Source: Litoribacter ruber (GTDB lineage Bacteria; Bacteroidota; Bacteroidia; Cytophagales; Cyclobacteriaceae). From it: a stretch of 64,000 nucleotides of DNA. Positions 7,607 through 15,835 of this stretch are shown one piece after another. A program made the translations under genes and the position numbers. How positions within the stretch are numbered: the stretch's first letter is position 1; every line of letters begins with the position of its first letter. The notes beneath the pieces were generated by a model that saw only the letters and a list, made by a program, of their open reading frames with translations, had not been told where the DNA came from and did not search any database. Location of the stretch: NCBI RefSeq assembly GCF_018500185.1, contig NZ_JAHBGI010000004.1, forward strand, positions 186,001 to 250,000. The letters are read 5' to 3'.

Positions 7607-8218
7607 TTATATATGCTTGTTTTTCCCCTGAGCGATTTCGTAAAGTAGCTCACGGGATCTATGCAGTTGGGCTTTGACCGTGCCGAGCGGTTTGTCCAAC
7701 TCTTCGGCAATCTCGTCATAAGAAAGCTCGTCGAAATATCTCAGCTGAACCAATTTCCGATACTTAGCCGGCAATTTGTCCACAAAAATCCTGACCATTT
7801 CAATCCTTTGGGATTTGATGAATTCATCCTGAGGGTTATTCTCATCGTCTTCCACGTCGATATTGACGCTGTTTCCGCCATCATCGGTCAGGGTGTTGTT
7901 AAGACTCATGGTTTTCAGCTTCTTTTTCCGGATGAAGTCAATGGTATTATTGGTAGCAATCCGGAACAGCCAGGTACTGAAGGTGTAGTCCTTTTTGAAT
8001 TTATGCAGATTTTTGAATGCCTTGGCAAAAGCCTCCATGGTCAGGTCGTCGGCATCGTCGGCGTCCCTGATCATTTTGAGGATCATGAAGTAAACTGCTT
8101 TCTTGTATCTTTTCATCAGAGTGGCAAAGGCCTGCTGGTCCTTTTGCCCGACAGCCCTGTCGATCAGTTCAAAATCTTCTAGTGCTTTATCTGAGAAACC
8201 TCTTTCGTTTATTTCCAT
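7607..8218 (-). CDS. RNA polymerase sigma factor, ECF-like sigma-70
   Basis: A 203-residue sigma factor with only regions 2 and 4. Region 2 runs from about residue 30 to 95 (RYKKAVYFMILKMI, DADDLTMEAFAKAFKNL, STWLFRIATNNTIDFIRKKK) and region 4 from about 140 to 195 (LPAKYRKLVQLRYFDELSYDEIAEEL, LGTVKAQLHRSRELL, a clear helix-turn-helix). No anti-sigma gene is adjacent. The start ATG overlaps the last 10 bases of the upstream glycosyltransferase gene, so the two are probably translationally coupled. Such sigma factors are numerous in Bacteroidota; the regulon cannot be inferred from the sequence. Confidence 0.92.
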   Translation of the reverse strand: MEINERGFSDKALEDFELIDRAVGQKDQQAFATLMKRYKKAVYFMILKMIRDADDADDLTMEAFAKAFKNLHKFKKDYTFSTWLFRIATNNTIDFIRKKKLKTMSLNNTLTDDGGNSVNIDVEDDENNPQDEFIKSQRIEMVRIFVDKLPAKYRKLVQLRYFDELSYDEIAEELDKPLGTVKAQLHRSRELLYEIAQGKNKHI

Positions 8219-9339
8219 CTAACTGTTTTTGATAGGTATCCTTTGGTACCCATGACCCAAAAATAACCCAAATAGATCAAATCGAAAAATATGGTCCAAA
8301 ACACTTTGGTTTGGCCTTCCAATTTCCGATATGCGCCACGGAACACCCCGTAGGCGATGGTTGTCCTGATTAAGAACAGTGCCCCGATGCCGGCAATCAT
8401 CATCGGGTCCTTTGAAACGGCCATCAATGCAATTCCTGATGCCCAAAACAACAGGTGGCTAAATGCAAAGAGACCGATTTTGAGTTTATCCAAGGTCTTG
8501 TAATATTTCCCTGCCTGGAAATGTCTTTTCTTCTGAATATTATAAGAACTAAAAGTCCTTTTAGGTTCCGAAACGGTGATGCTTTCGGGGTCTATGACCA
8601 TGCTGGTGTTCGAACTGTTGGCGTACTGGTTGACGAAAAGATCATCGTCACCACCCAATATATGCCAAAAGTTCTTAAAAGCTTTCTTCTCCATAAAAAA
8701 GCTTTTGCGGTAGCAAAGGTTTCTCCCCACTGCCATGTAGGGGGATTTCCAAAGCCCAAAAGAGAAGTACTGCAATGCCGTGAAAACCGTTTCGTACTGG
8801 ATGAGCCAATTGAGAAAGCCTTTATCCTTGCGGTAAGCCCCATAGCCGATTGCGAATGTTTTGTTTTGGAGCCTTACCGGGGCAGTCATCAGTTTTGCCC
8901 AGTTTTTGGATGCAGGGGTGCAGTCTGCATCAGTGAGAAGAATTACATCATGCTTGGCTACCTTGATGCCCAAGGTAAGGGCGTATTTCTTGGGCGTGAC
9001 ATGGGCGGGGGTATAGTTGACGGTTACCGTGCGCAGGTTTGGATAGATTTCCATAAATTCCTCCAGTAGCTCAGCAGTCTGGTCAGTGGATTGGTCATTC
9101 ACCACCATAAGCTCAAACTTCGGATAGTCCTGCTTGGCCAATTCAGGGATCAGCTTTTGAAGGTTTTGATATTCATTTCTGGCTACTATCAGCATAGTGA
9201 CTGCTTCTGGGTTGGCATCATTCAGGTTTTCCTTTACAGGACGGAAAAAGAAGGCCAAACGTCCATAAATGCAGACTAGGTAGATAAACTGAAATAAAAG
9301 CGCGGTTAGGAAAAGTAACCCCAAAACCTGAAAGATCAT
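8209..9339 (-). CDS. Membrane-bound family 2 glycosyltransferase
   Basis: A 376-residue GT-A fold glycosyltransferase with one N-terminal membrane segment (about residues 3-25) and two or three near the C-terminus (FAFSHLLFWASGIALMAV, MIAGIGALFLIRTTIAYGVF, IFFDLIYLGYFWVMG). The nucleotide-sugar-binding parts are VTMLIVARNEYQNL, LMVVNDQSTDQTAELL and the metal-binding LLTDADCTP; GGDDDLFVNQYA and a QxxRH-like QKKRHFQAG complete the processive GT2 pattern. It probably adds sugars to a lipid-linked or envelope glycan. It overlaps the downstream sigma factor gene by 10 bases and is divergent from tgt. Confidence 0.85.
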   Translation of the reverse strand: MIFQVLGLLFLTALLFQFIYLVCIYGRLAFFFRPVKENLNDANPEAVTMLIVARNEYQNLQKLIPELAKQDYPKFELMVVNDQSTDQTAELLEEFMEIYPNLRTVTVNYTPAHVTPKKYALTLGIKVAKHDVILLTDADCTPASKNWAKLMTAPVRLQNKTFAIGYGAYRKDKGFLNWLIQYETVFTALQYFSFGLWKSPYMAVGRNLCYRKSFFMEKKAFKNFWHILGGDDDLFVNQYANSSNTSMVIDPESITVSEPKRTFSSYNIQKKRHFQAGKYYKTLDKLKIGLFAFSHLLFWASGIALMAVSKDPMMIAGIGALFLIRTTIAYGVFRGAYRKLEGQTKVFWTIFFDLIYLGYFWVMGTKGYLSKTVRWK

Positions 9340-9500
9340 GTTGTTAATGGATAAAGCGTAAATATAAAATCAATTTCCACAACTCTTTTAAGTATAAGCT
9401 TATATTTTTGTGGCTTACAAATCTGTGAGGAAAAGACCCCTGTCCCAACAATTTATCATTTAGGACATTAAAGGGCAGGGCAGGATTGGTTAAAAAGATT

Positions 9501-10631
9501 ATGAAATTTATACTTGAAAATACAGATCCGAAAAGCAAGGCGAGAGCCGGAGTGGTGAAAACGGATCATGGAGATATAGAAACACCTATTTTTATGCCTG
9601 TGGGTACTGCCGGATCCGTGAAGGCCGTGCATCAGCGGGAGCTTACCTATGATGTGAAGGCCCAGATTATCCTTGGCAACACCTATCACCTCTACCTTAG
9701 GCCGGGATTGGATGTCTTGGAGAAGGCGGGTGGGTTGCACAAATTCAACGGCTGGTCCAAGCCTATCCTTACCGACAGTGGGGGGTATCAGGTGTTTTCC
9801 CTTTCGGGAACTCGCAAGATCACCGAGAAAGGCGTTATGTTCAAATCCCATATAGACGGCTCCAAGCACAATTTTACTCCGGAGGGTGTCATGGATATTC
9901 AGCGGACAATTGGGGCGGACATTATGATGGCTTTTGACGAATGTACCCCATATCCATGTGACTTTGGCTATGCGCGCAATTCCATGGAAATGACGCATAG
10001 ATGGCTGAAAAGATGCATTGACCGATTTGATAGTACAGAAGGAAAGTACGGTTACAGCCAGACCCTGTTCCCGATTGTTCAGGGCAGTGTGTATAAGGAT
10101 TTAAGGAAGCAGTCGGCGGAATTCATAGCTTCATGCGGCAGAGAGGGCAACGCAATCGGTGGGCTTTCAGTTGGAGAACCTGCGGAAATGATGTATGAAA
10201 TGACAGAGCTGGTTACGGAGATACTGCCTACGGATAAGCCCAGATACCTTATGGGAGTGGGTACCCCAGCCAATATCCTAGAAGGCATCGCTTTGGGCGT
10301 GGATATGTTTGACTGCGTAATGCCAACCCGGAATGCCCGAAACGGCATGCTCTTCACCACTGAAGGCATTATCAATATGCGGAATGAAAAGTGGAAGGAT
10401 GATTTTTCTCCCATTGACAGCGGCTTTAACAGTTATGTGAGTAACTTTTATACCAAGGCATACTTAAGACATTTGGTGATCAGTAAGGAAATACTGGCGG
10501 CCCAGATTGCCAGTATCCACAATTTAAGTTTTTACTTATGGCTGGTCGGCCAGGCAAGGGAAAAAATCAAGTCTGGGGAATTTGCCACCTGGAAAAATAT
10601 GATGGTGGAGAAAGTGAGCAGGAGGTTGTAG
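9501..10631 (+). CDS. tgt: Queuine tRNA-ribosyltransferase
   Basis: A 376-residue TIM-barrel enzyme that exchanges guanine at position 34 of GUN-anticodon tRNAs for the queuosine precursor. Active-site parts are clear: LTDSGGYQVFSLSG with the base-contacting Asp92, GGLSVGEP, and FDCVMPTRNARNG with the nucleophile Asp271. The usual C-terminal zinc site CxCxxC...H is altered: the three Cys positions are Phe309, Ser311 and Ser314, while the His remains (His340 in ASIHNLSFY). From memory, other Bacteroidota Tgt proteins also lack these cysteines, so this is probably a lineage trait. I chose the ATG at 9501; an in-frame TTG at 9486 adds five residues. An exact -7 element TATTTTTG lies at 9403-9410, without a matching -33. 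Confidence 0.93.
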   Translation: MKFILENTDPKSKARAGVVKTDHGDIETPIFMPVGTAGSVKAVHQRELTYDVKAQIILGNTYHLYLRPGLDVLEKAGGLHKFNGWSKPILTDSGGYQVFSLSGTRKITEKGVMFKSHIDGSKHNFTPEGVMDIQRTIGADIMMAFDECTPYPCDFGYARNSMEMTHRWLKRCIDRFDSTEGKYGYSQTLFPIVQGSVYKDLRKQSAEFIASCGREGNAIGGLSVGEPAEMMYEMTELVTEILPTDKPRYLMGVGTPANILEGIALGVDMFDCVMPTRNARNGMLFTTEGIINMRNEKWKDDFSPIDSGFNSYVSNFYTKAYLRHLVISKEILAAQIASIHNLSFYLWLVGQAREKIKSGEFATWKNMMVEKVSRRL

Positions 10632-10725
10632 ATAAGTGAAACTAATTTTGAAATTTGGACATTGATTGCAAAAGTGATTGTTTTTGCTTTTAATGCGTTG
10701 AGTTATAGTGAATCCCCCAAACTGA

Positions 10726-11799
10726 ATGAAATTACTCGATAAACTGATCATTAAGGATTTTCTCAAGACCTACTTTTTTGTGGTGTTGATGTTGATTCTG
10801 ATTGTCTTGGTACTGGATTTTACCGAGAAAAATGATGCATTTATCCGTCACAACGTGCCAGGAAACGAGATATTGAAATACATGCTCAATTATGGGCTGT
10901 ACCTCAATAACCTTCTGACTCCCATTACGGTGTTTATTTCAGTTATTTTCATCACCTCCAAAATGGCCGGGAGGACCGAGATTATTGCCATCTTGAGTTC
11001 TGGTGTCAGTTTTACCCGCATGCTGGTGCCTTTCTTGGCTTCTGCCGTTTTGATCGGTGTGGCCAGTTTTCTGCTGAACGGCTGGGTGCTGCCCATCGCC
11101 ACCGCCGGGGTTTATAATTTCAAGGCAGAGTATCTAGAGGATAACAGAACCTTTGATAAGCAAAATATCCACATCAAGATTTCTCCAGACACCTATGCTT
11201 ACCTTTCTAGGTATTATACATCGGGAAACATTGGTTATTCGTTTACCATGGAGCAGGTTGAAGATGGGCAATTATTGAAAAAACTTTCTGCCGACCGGAT
11301 TGTGTGGGATACAGCCAAGAGGGCTTGGACGGTGAAAAACTGGAGACTTAGGGAGTTGCGGGATATGAAAGAGGAGTACTCCGTAGGAGAAAACATGGAT
11401 ACGGTGCTTTCAATTACGCCTAAAGATTTTGACCTGCCCAAAAACCATCATGAAACCCTGATTCTGCCAGAGCTTTCCAAACAGATTGTAATCCTGGAAG
11501 AAAGAGGTGCCGATAACGTCAATTTTTATAGGATCGAACGGTATGTACGGTTTATGTCGCCTTTTGCCGCTGTGATCCTGACATTTATTGGGGTGATTGT
11601 GTCTTCCAAAAAGACCCGTGGAGGATCCGGATTCAAGATAGCCATGGGTTTTGGGTTGGCGTTTGTGTATATTATTCTTTTCCTGCTTTCCAGAACTTTC
11701 GCGGAATCAGGATCCCAATATCCCCTCCTCACCGTTTGGTTACCAAACCTGGTATTTATGGTTACGGGTTTTGTGATGTATAAAACCGTTCCTAGGTAA
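10726..11799 (+). CDS. LptF/LptG-family permease (YjgP/YjgQ)
   Basis: A 357-residue inner-membrane protein with the LptF/LptG layout: two membrane segments near the N-terminus (LKTYFFVVLMLILIVLVLDFT; LNNLLTPITVFISVIFITSKM), a third (MLVPFLASAVLIGVASFLL), a central periplasmic jellyroll region (about residues 120-260), and three C-terminal segments (FAAVILTFIGVIVSS, FGLAFVYIILFLLSR, LTVWLPNLVFMVTGFVMY). The family draws lipopolysaccharide from the inner membrane towards the Lpt bridge. F or G cannot be decided by eye. The next gene starts on the base after its stop codon. Confidence 0.88.
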   Translation: MKLLDKLIIKDFLKTYFFVVLMLILIVLVLDFTEKNDAFIRHNVPGNEILKYMLNYGLYLNNLLTPITVFISVIFITSKMAGRTEIIAILSSGVSFTRMLVPFLASAVLIGVASFLLNGWVLPIATAGVYNFKAEYLEDNRTFDKQNIHIKISPDTYAYLSRYYTSGNIGYSFTMEQVEDGQLLKKLSADRIVWDTAKRAWTVKNWRLRELRDMKEEYSVGENMDTVLSITPKDFDLPKNHHETLILPELSKQIVILEERGADNVNFYRIERYVRFMSPFAAVILTFIGVIVSSKKTRGGSGFKIAMGFGLAFVYIILFLLSRTFAESGSQYPLLTVWLPNLVFMVTGFVMYKTVPR

Positions 11800-12714
11800 A
11801 TGGAGTCCTCGGTAAAGGATTATCTGAAATTGCACCTAGTGGTGTTAATTTGGGGATTTACAGCAATTTTGGGCGTGCTTCTCTCATTTCCAGCTGTGGA
11901 GATTGTTTTTTACAGGACTTTTCTGGCCTGTCTAATCATGGGAGCCATCCTTTGGTATAGAAAAGCACAGTTTAGATTGCCTCCAAAAACCTTGATATCC
12001 ATAGTCAGCACCGGTTTTATTATCTCCATGCACTGGATACTATTTTTCTGGGCTGCCAGGATATCGAATGTCTCGGTGGCATTGGCCGGATTTGCCACAT
12101 GTAGCCTCTGGACAGCTTTTTTGGAACCGCTGGCCAATAAGTCAAGGGTGAAATGGTACGAGTTGGTATTAGGGCTGATGGTGATTGCAGGACTTTATGT
12201 GATCTTCAGATTTGAGTTTGGGTACTGGGTGGGCTTGACCATGGCAGTTGGTTCAGGTTTTCTGGGGGCAGTTTTCACTATTATCAATAGCAAGTTTACC
12301 AAAAAGCACAGTCCTTATATCTTGACCTTTTATGAGATGGGCGGCGCTTGTCTTTTCACCCTGATGCTTTTTCCAATTTACACCACATTTTTGACTGATA
12401 ATGGGTTGCAGCTAGGATGGCAGGGGCTTGATTGGTTGTGGCTGATTCTGATGGCTGGAGTTTGTACTGTATATGCCTTTTCGGCTTCTGTTGAGCTGAT
12501 GAAAAGGTTGACCGCGTATGCCATCAACCTCACGGTAAATATGGAACCAGTGTATGGAATCATTTTGGCCTTTATGATTTTCGGCGAAAGCGAGAAAATG
12601 ACTTCTGGTTTTTATGTGGGAACAGGCATCATTTTGCTCTCCGTATGCCTATATCCCGTGTTCAATTATTTCCACAAAAGAAGAAAAACCAAACAGCTGC
12701 TTCGTTTGCAATAA
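11800..12714 (+). CDS. EamA/DMT-family transporter
   Basis: A 304-residue protein with ten hydrophobic segments arranged as two EamA repeats, each about five helices (first starting VVLIWGFTAILGVLLSFP, second at about WVGLTMAVGSGFLGAVFTIINSKF). This is the drug/metabolite transporter fold; substrates may be amino acids, purines or other metabolites. The ATG directly abuts the stop of the permease gene, so co-translation is likely. Its stop (12712-12714) directly abuts the stop of the convergent ispE, leaving no room for a terminator between them. Confidence 0.85.
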   Translation: MESSVKDYLKLHLVVLIWGFTAILGVLLSFPAVEIVFYRTFLACLIMGAILWYRKAQFRLPPKTLISIVSTGFIISMHWILFFWAARISNVSVALAGFATCSLWTAFLEPLANKSRVKWYELVLGLMVIAGLYVIFRFEFGYWVGLTMAVGSGFLGAVFTIINSKFTKKHSPYILTFYEMGGACLFTLMLFPIYTTFLTDNGLQLGWQGLDWLWLILMAGVCTVYAFSASVELMKRLTAYAINLTVNMEPVYGIILAFMIFGESEKMTSGFYVGTGIILLSVCLYPVFNYFHKRRKTKQLLRLQ

Positions 12715-13521
12715 TCAAAGCTGGGCTTTGAAAGTGAAGTAATCCTCTGGCCATGTGACAATAGTCGGCTCAGTTTCAAACAAGCCGAAAACTGTAGCTC
12801 CCGAACCCGACATGGCTGAATAAAATGCGCCCTGTCCATAGAGCTTGTCCTTGATTTCTTTTATTTGGGGGTATTTCTCAAATATACTTCTTTCGAAATC
12901 ATTCACTAAATTTTCCTTCCAAGTTGATCTGTCTTGTAAAACATCCTTTAATGACTTTACTGGTTTTTGGGGAGTCAAGCCCTGATAGGCTTCTTTGGTT
13001 CCTATGTGGATACTAGGGTTGATCAAGAGGATCCACTTTCCTTTCAGATCCACATCCGCAGGCTCCAGGATTTCGCCTCTTCCTGTGGCAATTTTTGGCG
13101 TGTTTTCTATAAAGAACGGGCAGTCACTTCCTAGTTGTGCCGCATAGTCTTCCAAAAACCAGCTTTCCAAATGTAGGTCAAAAAGTGTGTTGAAGGAATT
13201 CAGCGCATATGCACCATCAGCCGAGCCTCCGCCGAGGCCTGCGCCCATCGGGATGTTTTTGTGCAAATGGATGTGGACGTGGGGCAGGTCATTGAAGTCT
13301 TTCCGCATCAATTTAAGTCCTTTTAGAATGAGGTTGTCCGCTTCTTTTCCGGGTATGGGCAGGCCAGTAGACTGGAATTCGGTCTTTTTGCCAGGTATGA
13401 TTTCTAATGCATCAAACAATGGAATAGGCACCATGCAGGTCTCGATTTCATGATAGCCATCTTTACGCTTGCCGGTAACATGAAGGCCTAAATTGATTTT
13501 TGCATTTGGAAAACTTAGCAT
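12715..13521 (-). CDS. ispE: 4-diphosphocytidyl-2-C-methyl-D-erythritol kinase
   Basis: A 268-residue GHMP kinase of the MEP isoprenoid pathway; it phosphorylates CDP-ME at the 2-position. Visible family motifs: PNAKINLGLHVTGKRKDGYHEIET at the N-terminus, the ATP-binding IPMGAGLGGGSADGAYAL, and the third motif AMSGSGATVFGLF. The length is usual for the family. On the minus strand upstream, TAGCTTTG (complement of 13551-13558) fits the Bacteroidota -7 element exactly, but a TTG at the expected -33 spacing is not seen. It is divergent from the branched-chain amino acid operon and convergent with the EamA gene. Confidence 0.95.
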   Translation of the reverse strand: MLSFPNAKINLGLHVTGKRKDGYHEIETCMVPIPLFDALEIIPGKKTEFQSTGLPIPGKEADNLILKGLKLMRKDFNDLPHVHIHLHKNIPMGAGLGGGSADGAYALNSFNTLFDLHLESWFLEDYAAQLGSDCPFFIENTPKIATGRGEILEPADVDLKGKWILLINPSIHIGTKEAYQGLTPQKPVKSLKDVLQDRSTWKENLVNDFERSIFEKYPQIKEIKDKLYGQGAFYSAMSGSGATVFGLFETEPTIVTWPEDYFTFKAQL

Positions 13522-13984
13522 CTGTTCTGTTAATTTTTTCTACCAAGTGTCAAAGCTATGGGATTATCCTGAATGATGCCACCAGCAACATTTAATTCTT
13601 TGGAGGAAGTTAAAATGAAAGACAAAGGCAGATAACCGGAACATTCCAGCCATAATCAGGAAAATAGTCATGAAGTTGGGTTTATTTGGGAATTATCTTC
13701 TTTGTTGTTTAAGCAAAAAAATGGGGTGTTTTTTGAAAATAAAAATCATACCGATTTAGATTTTTGCTGTTTTTTTAAATTAGTAGAAAATTTTGGCCTT
13801 TGCTATTTTTTGATGGGTTTTAATAATTGCGGTTTTGCCAATGTACATCCTTGCTAAATTATTTTAGGAAAATATGGAAATAAGGAAATAATATATTTTG
13901 ACAAAATGTCTGTATTAAGAATTTAATATTGGTTGTTTGAGAAATGATGTTTAAGATTGTAATGTCAAACAGTAAAACACAGTA
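13522..13984. other. AT-rich intergenic region before the ilv-leu leader
   Basis: About 460 bases hold no convincing gene. They contain the promoter regions of ispE (minus strand) and of the ilv-leu operon. A frame of 29 codons starting at the ATG at 13670 has an ordinary, non-conserved look, and I do not call it. The rest is AT-rich sequence without repeats that I can recognise. Confidence 0.6.
13897..13931 (+). promoter_or_regulatory. Candidate promoter of the ilv-leu operon
   Basis: TTTG at 13897-13900 and TAATATTG at 13924-13931 are separated by 23 bases. The second box differs by one base from the Bacteroidota -7 consensus TAnnTTTG, and the spacing is at the upper limit. Transcription would begin near 13938, giving a leader of about 190 nt that includes the leader peptide and attenuator. 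Confidence 0.4.
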
Positions 13985-14050
13985 ATGTCTCACGCAAAAG
14001 CCCTATTTGGTTTCTTTATTTTTATTATTCTCTATTTCAATAGCAGATGA
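13985..14050 (+). CDS. Leader peptide of the branched-chain amino acid operon
   Basis: A 21-codon frame reads MSHAKALFGFFIFIILYFNSR followed by TGA at 14048-14050. The central run at 14003-14032 is dense in Leu, Phe and Ile codons (CTA TTT GGT TTC TTT ATT TTT ATT ATT CTC). It begins after an A-rich stretch, as most Bacteroidota genes do. Its stop codon lies inside the first strand of the antiterminator (14046-14054), just as in classical leader-peptide attenuators. A ribosome waiting for Ile- or Leu-tRNA would cover up to about 14045 and leave that strand free; a ribosome at the stop would cover it. No valine codon is present. I know of no name for this peptide in Bacteroidota. Confidence 0.7.
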   Translation: MSHAKALFGFFIFIILYFNSR

Positions 14051-14089
14051 GGCAGCCCTATACTATTAACTTAAATGAAGTGCCTCATC
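14046..14089 (+). promoter_or_regulatory. Antiterminator stem of the ilv-leu attenuator
   Basis: GATGAGGCA (14046-14054) is the exact reverse complement of TGCCTCATC (14081-14089), a 9-bp stem. The downstream strand overlaps the 5' half of the terminator stem (14078-14085), so the two structures exclude each other. The upstream strand overlaps the leader peptide stop codon. This is the 2:3 pairing of a ribosome-mediated attenuator. Confidence 0.75.
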
Positions 14090-14107
14090 CATAAGGCACT
14101 TTTTTTT
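14078..14107 (+). terminator. Attenuator terminator upstream of ilvD
   Basis: AAGTGCCT (14078-14085) and AGGCACTT (14094-14101) form an 8-bp stem with an 8-base loop, followed by a T-run to 14107. It stands 24 bases before the ilvD ATG, where an ordinary terminator would make no sense for the operon. It competes with the antiterminator at 14046-14089. Confidence 0.8.
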
Positions 14108-14130
14108 ATACCCCTCTATCAACCAAACCT

Positions 14131-15810
14131 ATGAATAAGCTTAAAAAACACAGTTGGGAAGTTAGTGACAATCAGGAGCATCCTGCGGGAATGGCCATGC
14201 TCTACGCCACTGGCCTTTCGGATCAGAAGATGAAGCAACCCTTTGTGGGAGTGGCCAGTTGCGGATACGAAAGCAATCCTTGTAACATGCACTTGGATGG
14301 TTTTGCTGAGCAAATCAAGGCTGGGATGGATAAGCAAAAACTTACAGGGCTTAAATTTAACACCATCGGAATTAGTGACGGCATATCCATGGGCACTTCA
14401 GGAATGCATTACAGCCTGCCTTCCCGTGAGATCATTGCCGACTCCATTGAGGCATTCATACTGGGACATTCCTTCGACGCCGTCGTGGCAGTGGCAGGTT
14501 GTGATAAAAATATGCCCGGGGCCATCATGGGGATGCTCAGAGTGGACCGCCCGGCCATCTTGGTATATGGCGGCACGATCAGCTCAGGAAATTATTTGGG
14601 GGAAAAACTAAACGTGGTTTCCGCATTTGAAGCCTACGGCAAAAGGGTGAAAGGCTTGCTGACAGATGAGGATTACATGGGGGTGATTAAAAGCTCTTGC
14701 CCGGGAGCCGGGGCCTGCGGTGGGATGTACACCGCCAACACCATGTCATCAGCCATAGAGGCAATGGGGATGTCCCTTCCCCACAGCGCTAGCAATCCCG
14801 CCAAATCCCCTGAAAAAGCCATTGAGTGCCAGCAGGCAGCCGAATACATAGCGATACTTCTAGAAAAAGACCTTACTCCAAAGAAAATAATCACCAGAAA
14901 AAGCCTCGAAAATGCCGTGCGAGTTGTGGTGGCCTTGGGTGGAAGTACCAATGCGGTGCTTCACCTTTTGGCCATTGCCAAAACAGCAGGAGTGGCGTTC
15001 GGGCTGGAGGATTTCAAGCGGATAAATGATGGTACACCGGTAGTGGGCGACTTCAAGCCAAGCGGAAAATTCCTTATGGAGGATCTGCACGAGCAGGGCG
15101 GCTTGCCTGCCTTTATGAAATACTTACTAAACGAAGGTTTACTTCACGGGGATTGCTTGACCGTGACGGGCAAAACGCTTGCTGAAAACCTTGCCGATGT
15201 TGCCCCAATTGTTGCTTCCAAAATCAACGTGATCCACCCCCTTGAGCAGCCGCTCCAACCAACTGGCCACCTTTGCATTCTACATGGCAATTTGGCGCCA
15301 AAGGGATCCGTGGCGAAGATTTCTGGGAAGGAAGGAAGCTCTTTTTCTGGCACAGCCAAAGTTTACGACAGTGAAAAAGAAGCCAATCATGCCATCCGGG
15401 ATGGGAAAATCGAAAAGGGCCACGTGGTAGTCATCCGTTATGTGGGCCCCAAAGGCGGTCCCGGAATGCCGGAAATGCTGAAGCCTACATCCATGATCAT
15501 AGGGGCTGGACTGGGCGCTGATGTCGCGCTCATTACTGATGGCCGGTTCTCTGGCGGTACGCATGGCTTTGTGGTAGGGCACGTGACACCCGAAGCCTAT
15601 GAAGGGGGGCCGATAGGCTTATTAAAGAACGGCGACAAAATCACCATTGATGCAGCAACCCACTCTATTGAGGTTAAACTTTCCCAAGAAGAATTAGATA
15701 AGCGAAAGGGAGTGTGGAAAGCTCCAAAGAAAAGCCCTCTTCAGGGAACCTTGAAAAAATATCAAACCCTAGTGTCATCAGCTTCTGAAGGCTGCGTGAC
15801 GGACAGATAA
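14131..15810 (+). CDS. ilvD: Dihydroxy-acid dehydratase
   Basis: A 559-residue Fe-S dehydratase of the IlvD/Edd family. It converts 2,3-dihydroxy-3-methylbutanoate or -pentanoate into the 2-oxo acids that precede valine, leucine and isoleucine. Cluster-binding cysteines are seen in [25 protein letters not shown] and [19 protein letters not shown]; the C-terminal swivelling domain has [12 protein letters not shown] and [23 protein letters not shown]. The last two are hallmark ILVD_EDD signatures. It is the first structural gene of the operon and lies 24 bases after the attenuator terminator. Confidence 0.97.
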   Translation: MNKLKKHSWEVSDNQEHPAGMAMLYATGLSDQKMKQPFVGVASCGYESNPCNMHLDGFAEQIKAGMDKQKLTGLKFNTIGISDGISMGTSGMHYSLPSREIIADSIEAFILGHSFDAVVAVAGCDKNMPGAIMGMLRVDRPAILVYGGTISSGNYLGEKLNVVSAFEAYGKRVKGLLTDEDYMGVIKSSCPGAGACGGMYTANTMSSAIEAMGMSLPHSASNPAKSPEKAIECQQAAEYIAILLEKDLTPKKIITRKSLENAVRVVVALGGSTNAVLHLLAIAKTAGVAFGLEDFKRINDGTPVVGDFKPSGKFLMEDLHEQGGLPAFMKYLLNEGLLHGDCLTVTGKTLAENLADVAPIVASKINVIHPLEQPLQPTGHLCILHGNLAPKGSVAKISGKEGSSFSGTAKVYDSEKEANHAIRDGKIEKGHVVVIRYVGPKGGPGMPEMLKPTSMIIGAGLGADVALITDGRFSGGTHGFVVGHVTPEAYEGGPIGLLKNGDKITIDAATHSIEVKLSQEELDKRKGVWKAPKKSPLQGTLKKYQTLVSSASEGCVTDR

Positions 15811-15835
15811 GTTAAACCAACCTCATCCAAAAGCT

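Noticed and set aside
13670-13756. Small frame of 29 codons upstream of the ilv-leu leader
   Set aside because: No recognisable signal, membrane or regulatory peptide features, and nothing ties it to the attenuator structures.
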